DNA of 64,000 nucleotides from Aurantiacibacter arachoides. Its GTDB lineage: Bacteria > Pseudomonadota > Alphaproteobacteria > Sphingomonadales > Sphingomonadaceae. Location of the stretch: NCBI RefSeq assembly GCF_009827335.1, contig NZ_WTYH01000001.1, positions 1,612,001-1,676,000 of the forward strand, read 5' to 3'. Positions within the stretch are counted from its first letter, which is position 1. Each line of letters begins with the position of its first letter. Of the stretch, positions 9,860-18,340 are shown piece by piece. The notes beneath the pieces are model-generated. The model ran no database searches. It worked only from the letters and a program-made list of their open reading frames with translations, and had not been told where the DNA came from. The translations under genes and the position numbers were made by a program.

Positions 9860-9972
9860 CCTGCGCGTCGCGATGGTTTGCGAAAAATTTACCAAACTGA
9901 GCGAAACATCGGTTTCGGACACGGCGGGCACTCGGTGCGCAACCGCCCGCAGAATGAAGTAAGGGGCATGAG

Positions 9973-11499
9973 ATGAGCGCTTTCGGACGCAGGAACGGAG
10001 CCGGCAACGTCGTTCAGGGTGCCAAGCCCAGCTTCGGCGTGGCCAAGCCCATGCGTGGCGGCATGCCCTCGAGCCCGCGCACCGAGGATAACGGATCGCT
10101 GTCCGGCGGTGATCAGTTCCCGCCCTTGCCCGACGAAGGCGCGTCCTTGTCCGGCAGGCCGCGCGACAAGGAAGACGCGCTCAATCGCCTGCAGCAGCGT
10201 TCCGATGCCGTGCACGAGAGGCAGGAAGTCGGCGGTTTCGAGGCGAGCGTCCACAAGATCAAGGAACAGGTGCTCCCCCGCCTGCTCGAACGCGTCGATC
10301 CCGAGGCGGCGGCCACGCTGACCAAGGAAGAGCTTTCGGAAGAATTCCGCCCGATCATCATGGAAGTGCTGGCCGAGTTGAAGGTCACCCTCAACCGCCG
10401 CGAACAGTTCGCGCTGGAAAAGGTGCTGATCGACGAACTCCTCGGCTTCGGGCCGCTGGAGGAATTGCTCGGCGATCCCGACGTGACCGACATCATGGTC
10501 AACGGCCCCGATCAGACCTACATCGAAAAGAAGGGCAAGCTGGTCATCGCGCCGATCAAGTTCCGCGATGAAAGCCACCTGTTCCAGATCGCCCAGCGCA
10601 TCGTCAACCAGGTCGGCCGCCGGGTCGACCAGACCACGCCGCTGGCCGACGCCCGCCTGAAGGATGGCAGCCGTGTCAACGTTATCGTGCCGCCGCTGTC
10701 GCTGCGCGGCACCGCGATCTCCATTCGTAAGTTCTCCGAGAAGCCGATCACCATCGACATGCTCAAGGGCTTCGGTTCGATGGACGACAAGATGGCGACT
10801 GCGCTGAAGATCGCCGGTGCCTGCCGCATGAACGTGGTCATCTCGGGCGGCACGGGCTCGGGCAAGACGACCATGCTCAACGCCCTGTCGAAGATGATCG
10901 ACCCGGGCGAGCGCGTGCTGACAATCGAGGACGCGGCCGAACTGCGCCTGCAGCAACCGCACTGGCTGCCGCTGGAAACCCGCCCGCCGAACCTGGAAGG
11001 CCAAGGCGCCATCACCATCGGCGACCTGGTCAAGAACGCCCTGCGTATGCGCCCCGACCGCATCATTCTGGGCGAGATTCGCGGCGCGGAATGTTTCGAC
11101 CTTCTCGCCGCCATGAACACCGGCCACGATGGGTCCATGTGTACGCTCCACGCCAACTCCCCGCGCGAGTGCCTGGGGCGCATGGAGAACATGATCCTGA
11201 TGGGCGACATCAAGATCCCCAAGGAAGCCATCAGCCGCCAGATCGCCGAATCGGTCGACCTGATCGTGCAGGTGAAGCGCCTGCGCGACGGCAGCCGCCG
11301 CACCACCAACGTCACCGAGGTGATCGGGATGGAAGGCGACGTGATCGTGACGCAGGAACTGTTCGCGTTCGAATATCTGGACGAGGGCGACGACGGGCGG
11401 ATCATCGGCGAATTCCGTTCGAGCGGGCTCAGGCCCTACACGCTCGAAAAGGCCCGCCAGTTCGGCTACGATCAGGCCTATCTAGAAGCCTGCCTCTGA
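9973..11499 (+). CDS. cpaF: CpaF/TadA-type pilus secretion ATPase
   Basis: A 508-residue VirB11/TadA-like hexameric ATPase that powers assembly of Flp/Tad pili at the cytoplasmic face of the inner membrane. It shows the N-terminal domain with DIMVNGPDQTYIE, Walker A GGTGSGKT (292-299), the Asp box IEDAAEL, Walker B RIILGEIRG (363-371), and the histidine motif TGHDG with TLHAN (383-395). The first 90 residues are low-complexity and poorly conserved, as usual for CpaF. TAAGGGGC lies just before the ATG at 9973. No other tad/cpa genes are in the window, so it is an orphan locus here. Confidence 0.95.
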   Translation: MSAFGRRNGAGNVVQGAKPSFGVAKPMRGGMPSSPRTEDNGSLSGGDQFPPLPDEGASLSGRPRDKEDALNRLQQRSDAVHERQEVGGFEASVHKIKEQVLPRLLERVDPEAAATLTKEELSEEFRPIIMEVLAELKVTLNRREQFALEKVLIDELLGFGPLEELLGDPDVTDIMVNGPDQTYIEKKGKLVIAPIKFRDESHLFQIAQRIVNQVGRRVDQTTPLADARLKDGSRVNVIVPPLSLRGTAISIRKFSEKPITIDMLKGFGSMDDKMATALKIAGACRMNVVISGGTGSGKTTMLNALSKMIDPGERVLTIEDAAELRLQQPHWLPLETRPPNLEGQGAITIGDLVKNALRMRPDRIILGEIRGAECFDLLAAMNTGHDGSMCTLHANSPRECLGRMENMILMGDIKIPKEAISRQIAESVDLIVQVKRLRDGSRRTTNVTEVIGMEGDVIVTQELFAFEYLDEGDDGRIIGEFRSSGLRPYTLEKARQFGYDQAYLEACL

Positions 11500-11529
11500 T
11501 ATCTGGTATCGCGATGCGGCAGGGCGCCG

Positions 11530-11760
11530 CTAACCCCTGATCCAGCCCATCACGCCGAAGACGGTGACGATCAGCCCGGCCATCATGGTGAGCGCGGCGA
11601 TATCGCGCCAGGGCATGATGCCGACGTTGTCCACGTGGCGCCGTTTGGCGCGGCGGCGTTCGCCCGCCATGGCCAGCGCCGAAATCAGCAGCAGTGCGCC
11701 CCCCACCATCACGTAGCGCGTGGCGTCACTGGCAAACAGGATGGCGTCGGGCAGCTTCAC
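11530..11760 (-). CDS. Small two-helix membrane protein, hypothetical
   Basis: About 76 residues with two hydrophobic segments (VMVGGALLLISALAMAG and IAALTMMAGLIVTVFGVMGWI) separated by a basic loop (ERRRAKRRHVDNVG). No known family can be named. The start is uncertain: the frame is open up to 11883, I chose the GTG at 11760, and the ATG at 11709 would give 60 residues. It is divergent from the next EamA transporter and convergent with cpaF. The hydrophobic pattern and codon usage argue that it is real. Confidence 0.55.
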   Translation of the reverse strand: MKLPDAILFASDATRYVMVGGALLLISALAMAGERRRAKRRHVDNVGIMPWRDIAALTMMAGLIVTVFGVMGWIRG

Positions 11761-11855
11761 GGCCGCGCATATGGTGACGGCCTGCTTGCGGACAATGATT
11801 GCCTGGCGACAATGGCTGCCTTTCGACAACGATTGACCGGCACCGCCCTTTTCGT

Positions 11856-12722
11856 ATGGCCGCCGGCATGACCGCATCCGCAACCGACCGGCCCCTGCTC
11901 GCGCTGGTTCTGCGGTTGGGCGGCATCGCCGGCATCGCCACCATGGCGGCGCTGATCAAGATTGCGTCGGACCGCGGCGTGCACATCGCGGAGATCATCT
12001 TCTGGCGGCAGGGTATTGCGATCCCCATGCTGCTGGGCTGGGCCCTGGCGCGCGGGGGGCTGGCTTCGCTCGGCACGAAGCGGCCGCGCGCGCACCTGAT
12101 GCGAAGTGTCTACGGGTTCGTCGGAATGGTGCTCAATTTCGGTGCGGTGATCCTGCTTCCCCTGGCCGAGGCGACCACGTTCAGCTTCACCGCGCCGCTG
12201 TGGGCGGTGATCCTGTCGATGGTGATCCTGCATGAAAAGGTGGGTCTGTGGCGCTGGTCGTCGGTGGTTGCGGGCTTTGCGGGCGTGCTCATCATCGCCC
12301 AGCCGGGCGGCCATGCCATTCCTCTTGGCGGCGCGGCGGCGGCGCTGGGCGGAGCCTTCATGGTGGCGCTCATTTCACTCCAGATCCGCGATCTGGGCCG
12401 CACCGAGAAACCGGTCACGATCGTGTTCTGGTTTGCCGCCATCAGCACGCTGCTGGCACTGCCCGCGCTGCCCTTCACCATGCGCGTCCATGCCATTGGC
12501 GACTATGCGCTGCTGGCCGGCATCGGCGTGGCCGGAACGGTCGGCCAGCTGCTTATCACCGCGGCGCTGCGCTATGGCCAGGTGTCGAGCGTGATCGTGA
12601 TGGACTACTCCGCGCTGGTCTGGGCGACCCTGTATGGCTGGCTGTTCTTCGCCGTCCTGCCGCCCGCCGCGACCTGGATCGGAGCGCCGCTGATCATCGC
12701 CGCCGGCGTCATCATCGCCTGA
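11856..12722 (+). CDS. DMT-superfamily (EamA) transporter
   Basis: About 288 residues with ten predicted helices in two EamA repeats. Marks include IIFWRQGIAIPMLLGWAL in the first repeat, LPLAEATTFSFTAPLWAV at its end and GQVSSVIVMDYSALVWATLYG in the second. This is the RhaT/EamA-type exporter family, and the substrate is unpredictable. The start is ambiguous between ATG at 11856 and 11868; neither has a good ribosome-binding site. It is the second DMT exporter in the window, in opposite orientation to the first, and the two are only distantly similar. Confidence 0.85.
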   Translation: MAAGMTASATDRPLLALVLRLGGIAGIATMAALIKIASDRGVHIAEIIFWRQGIAIPMLLGWALARGGLASLGTKRPRAHLMRSVYGFVGMVLNFGAVILLPLAEATTFSFTAPLWAVILSMVILHEKVGLWRWSSVVAGFAGVLIIAQPGGHAIPLGGAAAALGGAFMVALISLQIRDLGRTEKPVTIVFWFAAISTLLALPALPFTMRVHAIGDYALLAGIGVAGTVGQLLITAALRYGQVSSVIVMDYSALVWATLYGWLFFAVLPPAATWIGAPLIIAAGVIIA

Positions 12723-12810
12723 CGCGAACAGGCGCTGCGCCGGCAGGTGATCGTGGCCGGCAGCCAGTCGGCTGGAACCTGATTGCGCGAAGAGCGTTTC
12801 CGTTTCCAAT

Positions 12811-12827
12811 ATGGACGATGTGTCCAT
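12811..12827. promoter_or_regulatory. Dyad ATGGAC-N5-GTCCAT before the entericidin-like gene
   Basis: A perfect 6-bp inverted repeat with a 5-base spacer, 15 bases upstream of the start codon at 12843. It overlaps the expected ribosome-binding or initial-transcribed region. It could be an operator or a small mRNA hairpin. Confidence 0.35.
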
Positions 12828-12842
12828 CACTGGAGCTTTGAC

Positions 12843-12971
12843 ATGATCCGCAAGATTTTCCTCGCCGTCGGCGTCTCGGCACTCGCCCTCTCCGCCACCG
12901 CCTGCAACACCATCAAGGGCATTGGCAATGACATCGAGTCGGTCGGCGAAGCCGGCGACCGCGCCATTTGA
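12843..12971 (+). CDS. Entericidin A/B-like small lipoprotein
   Basis: A 42-residue lipoprotein precursor. A short charged start (MIRK) and hydrophobic run lead to a lipobox LSATAC, with Cys21 as the lipid-attachment site, then NTIKGIGNDIESVGEAGD. The C-N-T-[IV]-x-G-x-G-x-D-I-x-S-x-G order is the entericidin signature. Entericidins are tiny envelope lipoproteins; in E. coli EcnA/EcnB act as an antidote/toxin pair linked to lysis in stationary phase. Only one copy is present here, so the paired system is not visible. A strong terminator follows. Confidence 0.88.
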   Translation: MIRKIFLAVGVSALALSATACNTIKGIGNDIESVGEAGDRAI

Positions 12972-12995
12972 TTTTATCGACCGCGTTGATGACAG

Positions 12996-13026
12996 GCGCC
13001 CGCCGGAGCGATCCGGCGGGCGCTTT
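12996..13026 (+). terminator. Rho-independent terminator after the entericidin-like gene
   Basis: An 11-bp stem (GCGCCCGCCGG with CCGGCGGGCGC), a 6-base loop and a short T run (TTT-C). It starts about 25 bases after the stop. Confidence 0.8.
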
Positions 13027-13190
13027 CGTTTGGCCAGCGATATAGCAGGAACTGGACGTTGGCCGGCCTTGCCAGCCGAAGCCTGCGTACCCAACCCTTT
13101 TGCCGGCAAGCGCGTCGGCGCGCAGAGGTGACTGATCATCCTGCAGAAGCGGACCTGCACGTCTGCACCGGGCAGTTGGATAAATGGAGG

Positions 13191-14291
13191 CTACGTACGG
13201 CTTGCGGTCGTCGCTCGATCGAACGACACCAGTCGCCGCTGCTCCTCGTCCCATAAGACGAGGTTTATTGTGCCAAGCGTATCAAGCGCGGTGAACCGAT
13301 TGATGCCGCTCAGGTGTGGGAATTTCTCGAGCACTTCGGGAAGCCGATAGAACGGGATCCGGCTTACCAAGTGATGGACATGATGAATGCCGATGTTGGC
13401 AGTGAACCAGCGCAGCACGGCGGGGAGTTCGAGGTGGGAGCTGCCCCGCAACGCCGCATCATGAAAGGACCATTCGGCGCCGACGTTCCAATGGGCTTCC
13501 TCGAATTGATGCTGAATGTAAAACAGCCATACACCCACCATTGCAGCAATCAGCAGCACGGGCAGCAGCGTCAGCAGGACAACACTGATGCCGAACTGGT
13601 AAATGAGGGCGGTGAGCAACAGAGCTGTCGCGAGGTTTGTCGCCATCGCGCTGATCCAATAAATTCGTCCAGCTTTCATCAGCCCGATCGGGAGGCGGTG
13701 ACGCAGAAGAAACAGATACGCGGGTCCGATTCCGAACAGAACGAGTGGGTGGCGATAGAAGCGGTAACGCAGCCGCCCTGCGCGGCTTCTGTCGAGATAT
13801 TCCCGAACCGTGAGGGTATCGATATCGCCGAAGCCGCGAGCATCGAGATTGCCAGTTCCTGCGTGGTGCAGCGCGTGAGAACGCCTCCAGCAATCATAAG
13901 GCGTTAGCGTAAGCACACCGAGCGCACGGCCGAGCCAGTCGTTGCTGGGCCTTTTTTTCAGGAAAGCACCGTGTCCGCAATCGTGCTGGATCAAAAAGAG
14001 TCTGAGCAAAAGAAGACCGGCGGGCACGGTTACGATCAACGCAAAAAAATAACCGCTTTTCACTGCGACGAGCATCAGCCCGTTCAACAGCAAGAAGGGC
14101 ACCAGGGTGATCGCTAGCTCGAACAGGCTTCGCGAAGGGCGCGGGGCTACGAAAGCCCGCAGATCTTTGACCAGTTGCCGCGGATCGACGGAGGTCATTT
14201 GCGCAACAGCGATGCCCTCTGTTGGTCCAGCGTCGGGAAGATCGTGAGCCGGGGCGCATGTCCCGTCACATTCGCCGCTAAGGCTAAGCAT
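13191..14291 (-). CDS. Membrane fatty acid desaturase
   Basis: A 366-residue di-iron membrane desaturase that introduces a double bond into acyl chains of membrane lipids. The three histidine boxes are intact: HDCGH (103-107), HALHH (139-143) and HHVHH (303-307), with four or so hydrophobic spans placed between them as expected. ATG at 14291 has AGGA seven bases upstream and is preferred; M32 at 14198 is an alternative giving a more typical N-terminus. By eye the gene and its upstream gap are less GC-rich than their neighbours, which may indicate acquisition. Regiospecificity cannot be assigned. Confidence 0.9.
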   Translation of the reverse strand: MLSLSGECDGTCAPAHDLPDAGPTEGIAVAQMTSVDPRQLVKDLRAFVAPRPSRSLFELAITLVPFLLLNGLMLVAVKSGYFFALIVTVPAGLLLLRLFLIQHDCGHGAFLKKRPSNDWLGRALGVLTLTPYDCWRRSHALHHAGTGNLDARGFGDIDTLTVREYLDRSRAGRLRYRFYRHPLVLFGIGPAYLFLLRHRLPIGLMKAGRIYWISAMATNLATALLLTALIYQFGISVVLLTLLPVLLIAAMVGVWLFYIQHQFEEAHWNVGAEWSFHDAALRGSSHLELPAVLRWFTANIGIHHVHHLVSRIPFYRLPEVLEKFPHLSGINRFTALDTLGTINLVLWDEEQRRLVSFDRATTASRT

Positions 14292-14519
14292 TTCATGGTC
14301 CTAAGGGAATCTGGTTTCGTAGCACTGAACAGTCCGCAACCGAGACCGTTCCGATAGTCGCCGAGGCATGCGTGCCCTGATAAGACCTACCGCAAGCCTA
14401 GATGGAGCTTTGCCCGTGTCCGCTAACGTCCGCAATGGGGTCCTTAGCGCAGTGGCAGCTTTGTCGTATCAATCAGCGAAACTTGATGTTCCGGATACGC
14501 AGGCACTCATCGCTTGTGC

Positions 14520-15113
14520 TCATTTTCGACGGTAGACCAGCGCGAGATTGTTGGCGGGCATCGGCACCCTTCTCGTGCGCCTGAACCCCCAGTTATCCGC
14601 AACGCGGTCGACAGCACCCAAACTCCGAAGGCCCCAGGCCGGATTGCGATCCTTCAAAGATCGGTCGAATGCCAGGTTCGATTGCGCTGTCTCAACGCCG
14701 CCTTCCAGATATGGACCGTAGAGGATGACGGGCGCTTCCGGGGTCAGAATGTTCGCGCATCCCCTGAACAGCCCGGTCGTCGCCTCCCATTCGCTGATAT
14801 GCACCATGTTGATGCACACCACCGCGTCTGCTTGCCCGACCGGCCACACGGGGGCTGCGGCGTCGAGCGTGATCGGCATGCGCAGGTTCGCCAGCCCGCT
14901 GTCCGCCTGCCATGCTGCGATGGAGATGAGCGCATCGGGATCGGGGTCGCTCGGCTGCCAGTCAAGCTGGGGGAAGGCGCGCGCGAAATGCGCCGCGTGT
15001 TCGCCCGTGCCCGATGCGATTTCCAGGACCAGACCCGCAGCGGGCAGTTCCTCCGCCAGCACAGCAGCGATGGGATCGCGATTGCGTGCCGCGGCCGGTG
15101 CCCGGCACTTCAT
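14520..15113 (-). CDS. DUF938 SAM-dependent methyltransferase-like protein
   Basis: A 197-residue protein of the DUF938 family. It begins KCRAPAAARNRDPI and has a SAM-binding motif VLEIASGTGEHAAHFA, an acidic motif WQPSDPDPDAL and the family segment VVCINMVHISEWEA, followed by ILYGPYLEGG. The fold is class I methyltransferase; the substrate is unknown and some members may not methylate. Its ATG overlaps the stop of the ABA4-like gene by four bases, making it the last member of a four-gene operon. Confidence 0.88.
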   Translation of the reverse strand: MKCRAPAAARNRDPIAAVLAEELPAAGLVLEIASGTGEHAAHFARAFPQLDWQPSDPDPDALISIAAWQADSGLANLRMPITLDAAAPVWPVGQADAVVCINMVHISEWEATTGLFRGCANILTPEAPVILYGPYLEGGVETAQSNLAFDRSLKDRNPAWGLRSLGAVDRVADNWGFRRTRRVPMPANNLALVYRRK

Positions 15114-15571
15114 CGCGCGCGCCCGCGGCCGACTTGGCGCGCTCGTCGTTCACGGATCAGCAGCCACACGAGCAGGCCGAACGGCCCGGCGACGAAGGTG
15201 AGCAACAGCACAGGCGCCTGTAGCAGCCGGGAGAACCGTTTCGCATCGGCATCGCGGGCGATCCACAGGCCCGCGAACAGGTCCAGCGCGAGGTAGTGTA
15301 TCCACCCCGCGGTCACGCCGCCGTCGGTCCCGAAGATCGCGCGCACGCCCTCTATCGTGGTGAACGACGCCCCGCCTTCGCCCGGACCGCCGCCGTCGAG
15401 GGTTCCGGTCACCAGCAGCACCAGCACCACGGCGTAGGCGAGGCAGAGCAATCCGACGCCCGCGTACATCACCGCTGCAAGCAGCAGTTTCCCCCGTGGC
15501 AGGGCAATCAGCATCCCCCACATGACCAGCGCCCAAAGGTTGGCGAGTGTGAACAGTGCGTCCCAGTTCAT
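15110..15571 (-). CDS. ABA4-like membrane protein (DUF4281)
   Basis: A 153-residue protein with four predicted helices: NLWALVMWGMLIALP, MYAGVGLLCLAYAVVLVLLV, WIHYLALDLFAGLWIA and VLLLTFVAGPFGLLVWLLI. The WIHYLALDLFAG-x-W and GPFG-x-L motifs are those of the ABA4 family. The plant member is needed for neoxanthin synthesis; bacterial members are common in carotenoid-making species but their reaction is not settled. It overlaps both operon neighbours by four bases. Confidence 0.85.
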   Translation of the reverse strand: MNWDALFTLANLWALVMWGMLIALPRGKLLLAAVMYAGVGLLCLAYAVVLVLLVTGTLDGGGPGEGGASFTTIEGVRAIFGTDGGVTAGWIHYLALDLFAGLWIARDADAKRFSRLLQAPVLLLTFVAGPFGLLVWLLIRERRARQVGRGRAR

Positions 15572-16284
15572 GCCACCTCCTCCGCTGCCCCTGCCGCTGC
15601 CAGCCCGCGCTCGAATTCACGGGCGAGGCGCATGATGCCATCGTGCTCGTGGACGAACTGTCCGCCGGCCCTGGCCATGGCGCAGGCGAGCGCGGCATCG
15701 GCCACGCTGCCGGCCCGGATCGAGCGGTACTTGGCGCTGTCTCCGCGCAGGAACAGGTCGGCCAGCGGGGCAATGAACTGCCCGGCCTTTTCCGCCACGC
15801 GCAGATCGTTGCGCCGTTTGCCGCGCAGCAGTCCCGGACGCAGCAGGTCCAGCCTGCGTATCCGCAATTTGCGCAGGTCTGCCTCGGCCTCTCCTTTCAC
15901 CTTGAGGTAGGTGTTCTTGGAATAAGGATCGGCGCCGACAGACGAAACCTGCACGAAGTTGCGCACGTTCACCGCTTTCGCCGCCTTGGCCACCTCCAGC
16001 ACCAGATCGTGATCGACTGCCGCAAAGGCGGTATCGCTGCCCGCCTTCTTGCGCGTGGTGCCAAGCGCGCTGATCACGGCGTCGGGTTCGAGCTGGGTTA
16101 TCACGCTGGGCCAGGCGTCGGTATCGGCCAGCACCAGCTCCATCCGCACGCCTTCGGGAAACGGGATCTCGCGGCGAGCCACGCCTTGCAACACGATGCC
16201 GGCAAGATCGGGCGAACGTGCGATGATGGTGCGACCGATCAGCCCCGTCGCCCCGACGAGCAGTATCCGCAGGTTCTCAGACAT
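15568..16284 (-). CDS. NAD(P)-binding oxidoreductase-like protein (HTATIP2/atypical SDR type)
   Basis: A 238-residue Rossmann-fold protein starting SENLRILLVGATGLIGRTI, where G-A-T-G-L-I-G is the dinucleotide-binding motif. AVISALGTTRKKAG and FVQVSSVGADPYSKNTYLKVKGEAE follow; the Y-x-x-x-K and LRPGLLRGKR segments match atypical SDRs of the HTATIP2/NAD(P)H-binding group. Substrate unknown. I chose ATG 16284 because it begins immediately before the fold; an upstream start at 16344 would run further into the dgt-like gene. It overlaps that gene's stop by 8 bases. Confidence 0.85.
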   Translation of the reverse strand: MSENLRILLVGATGLIGRTIIARSPDLAGIVLQGVARREIPFPEGVRMELVLADTDAWPSVITQLEPDAVISALGTTRKKAGSDTAFAAVDHDLVLEVAKAAKAVNVRNFVQVSSVGADPYSKNTYLKVKGEAEADLRKLRIRRLDLLRPGLLRGKRRNDLRVAEKAGQFIAPLADLFLRGDSAKYRSIRAGSVADAALACAMARAGGQFVHEHDGIMRLAREFERGLAAAGAAEEVA

Positions 16285-17437
16285 TCGACAATCCTTCCGG
16301 CACGCTGCCGAATATGCGCCCGAACTGGCCGATCGCAAAGCCATCGGTCATGCCGGCGATATAATCGGCGATATGGCGACCGCGCTCGGGCTCCGCATCG
16401 GGCAGGCGCGCTGCCCAGGCGGGAGACATCAGCGCAGGCTCCTGGTCGTAGGCGGCGTAGAGTCGCGCGATCACGTCCTTCGCCCGCGCGGCGGTGCCGA
16501 CCTGGTCGGGGTGGTGATAGAGCCGTTCGTACATGAACGCCTTCAACCGTCGCTCGCGCCCGGCCATCTCGGGCGAGAAGGCGGCCGTGGCCCGTCCGGC
16601 ACCGCGCACGTCCTCCATGGTGCGGAGGCCTGCCAGATTGGCGCGCGTTGTCTCCAGCAGGTCGTTCACCATCGCGCCGATCTGCGTGCGGGTAAGCTCA
16701 CGCAGCCGGGTTTCCTGCGAGGCACCGGGGAACCGCGCCTCCACGTCGGCCCACAGCTCGGCGATGAAATCCAGCTCCAGCAGGTCGTCGAGCGTCAGGA
16801 ACCCGGCGCGCAGGCCATCGTCGATGTCGTGGTTGTCATACGCGATATCGTCCGCCAGCGCCGCCACCTGAGCTTCCAGCGATGGCCAGCGCGAGAGGTC
16901 CATCGGGAATTCCGCGTCAAGCTGCGCCAGCGCCCATGCAGGCTGCGCTATGGGCCCGTTGTGCTTGGCCAGCCCCTCCAGGACTTCCCAGCTGAGGTTC
17001 AGGCCCGGGTGATCGCAATAAGGGCTGTCGAGGCGCATGACGGTGCGCAGGGTGTGGCCGTTGTGATCGAACCCGCCGCGCCGCTCCAGCGCCGCGTGGA
17101 GCGCATCTTCGCCCGAATGGCCGAACGGCGGATGGCCGAGATCGTGGGCCAGGCACAGCGCCTCGGTCAGGTCCTCGTCCAGCCCAAGCGCGCGGGCGAC
17201 GACGCGGCCGATCTGCGCCACCTCCAGGCTGTGGGTCAGGCGGACCCGGTAGTGGTCGCCGTCGGGCGCGATGAAGACCTGTGTCTTGCCGGCCAGGCGG
17301 CGAAAGGCGATCGAGTGGATGATGCGGTCGCGGTCGCGCTGAAAGGCACTGCGCGGCCCGCGCGTGCCATCGCTCGGCGGAGCAAATTCGCGCCCGCGGC
17401 TGGCAGCGGGATCGGCGGCATAGGGCGCTAGGGACAT
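16277..17437 (-). CDS. dgt: Deoxyguanosinetriphosphate triphosphohydrolase-like protein
   Basis: A 386-residue HD-domain hydrolase of the dNTP triphosphohydrolase family, which splits dNTPs to nucleosides and tripolyphosphate. Metal ligands are visible in RLTHSLEVAQ and CLAHDLGHPPFGHSGE, and the ALADDIAYDNHDIDDG motif supplies the later aspartate. FRRLAGKTQVF near the N-terminus is typical. Length fits the alphaproteobacterial dGTPase-like type 2 proteins. ATG 17437 was chosen over the GTG/ATG at 17473 because homologues start close to the SLAPYA segment; the call is tentative. It is the first gene of a four-gene overlapping operon. Confidence 0.93.
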   Translation of the reverse strand: MSLAPYAADPAASRGREFAPPSDGTRGPRSAFQRDRDRIIHSIAFRRLAGKTQVFIAPDGDHYRVRLTHSLEVAQIGRVVARALGLDEDLTEALCLAHDLGHPPFGHSGEDALHAALERRGGFDHNGHTLRTVMRLDSPYCDHPGLNLSWEVLEGLAKHNGPIAQPAWALAQLDAEFPMDLSRWPSLEAQVAALADDIAYDNHDIDDGLRAGFLTLDDLLELDFIAELWADVEARFPGASQETRLRELTRTQIGAMVNDLLETTRANLAGLRTMEDVRGAGRATAAFSPEMAGRERRLKAFMYERLYHHPDQVGTAARAKDVIARLYAAYDQEPALMSPAWAARLPDAEPERGRHIADYIAGMTDGFAIGQFGRIFGSVPEGLSNV

Positions 17438-17562
17438 GCCGCCAGCGCTAGGGTCGGTCGCGGCACCTGACAACGGGAACAGCCGGGGAACGCGGCACGA
17501 TTGCCGTGCGAAAGCCCCCGCTTATCGAGCCACTTGCTTTCAGCCGCCCCTGGTCGCCGCCG

Positions 17563-18258
17563 CTAGTCGTCGCCCAAAATCCAGTCCGCGGCGGCCTGGG
17601 CATGCACTTCCATGGCATCGTAGATCGGCACGACGGTGGCGTCGATATCGACGACCTGTTCCAGTTCCGCTGCCGCCAGCACCACGGCCTGCGCGCCGTC
17701 ACGCCCCAGGTCGGTGAGCATGGTCTTGAGCGCGCGCTCCGCCTCGCGATTGTTTCTGCCGGCGATAAGATCGTCGTAGATCAGCTTCTCCAGTGCATCG
17801 ACCTGGGCCATTTCCGGCGGAAGCAGGTCGATCCCGTGCGAGACCAGATGGCGACGATAGAAACTTTCCGTCATCACGCTGCGGGTGCCGAGCAGGGCCG
17901 CCGTCTGCACGCCATCGGCCGCCATCTTGCGACCCACGGTTTCGGCGATGTGGAGGAAATCCACGTTCACGCGCGCCGAAACCTCGCGAAAGGCCTTGTG
18001 GATGGCGTTGGCCCCGATCACCAGCATCCCGGCCCCGGCAGCTTCCAGGCGTTCGGCCGCGGCGCCGACCTTTTCGGTGGCCAGTTGCCAGTCCTCCGCC
18101 GTCTGCAGGCGATAGCAGTCGGAAAAATCCACGCTTTCGATAACCATCGGGGGGCTCGCATGGCCGCCTTTCCGGCGGCGCACGATGGCGCTGATGCGTT
18201 CGTAATAACGATGGGTCGAGACCCAGCTCATCCCGCCAATCAGGCCCAGTTTGCGCAA
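17563..18258 (-). CDS. Aspartate/glutamate racemase family protein without catalytic cysteines
   Basis: About 231 residues. The start LRKLGLIGGMSWVSTHRYYE is the signature of the MSWEST subgroup of Asp/Glu racemases (here E is replaced by V). The two catalytic loops are present but altered: the loop that normally reads C-T-N-T-x-H reads G-A-N-A-I-H, and the loop that normally reads L-G-C-T-E reads L-A-A-A-E. No catalytic cysteine is left in either, so two-base racemization is unlikely. I prefer the TTG at 18258 (GGGGGCGATAC upstream); GTG at 18288 is possible. It may bind an amino acid, act as a related isomerase/decarboxylase, or be inactive. Confidence 0.82.
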   Translation of the reverse strand: MRKLGLIGGMSWVSTHRYYERISAIVRRRKGGHASPPMVIESVDFSDCYRLQTAEDWQLATEKVGAAAERLEAAGAGMLVIGANAIHKAFREVSARVNVDFLHIAETVGRKMAADGVQTAALLGTRSVMTESFYRRHLVSHGIDLLPPEMAQVDALEKLIYDDLIAGRNNREAERALKTMLTDLGRDGAQAVVLAAAELEQVVDIDATVVPIYDAMEVHAQAAADWILGDD

Positions 18259-18340
18259 AGTATCGCCCCCATAATTCTGGCCCCCCACCCGCGGAGCCTA
18301 CCGCCACGTGAACGGCAACGGTGTGGCGATGGTTCCGCCG

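Noticed and set aside
14402..14584. Small frame (60 codons) in the gap upstream of the desaturase
   Set aside because: Trp/Cys/Arg-rich, no ribosome-binding site, and it runs into the DUF938 gene antisense; no support for a gene.
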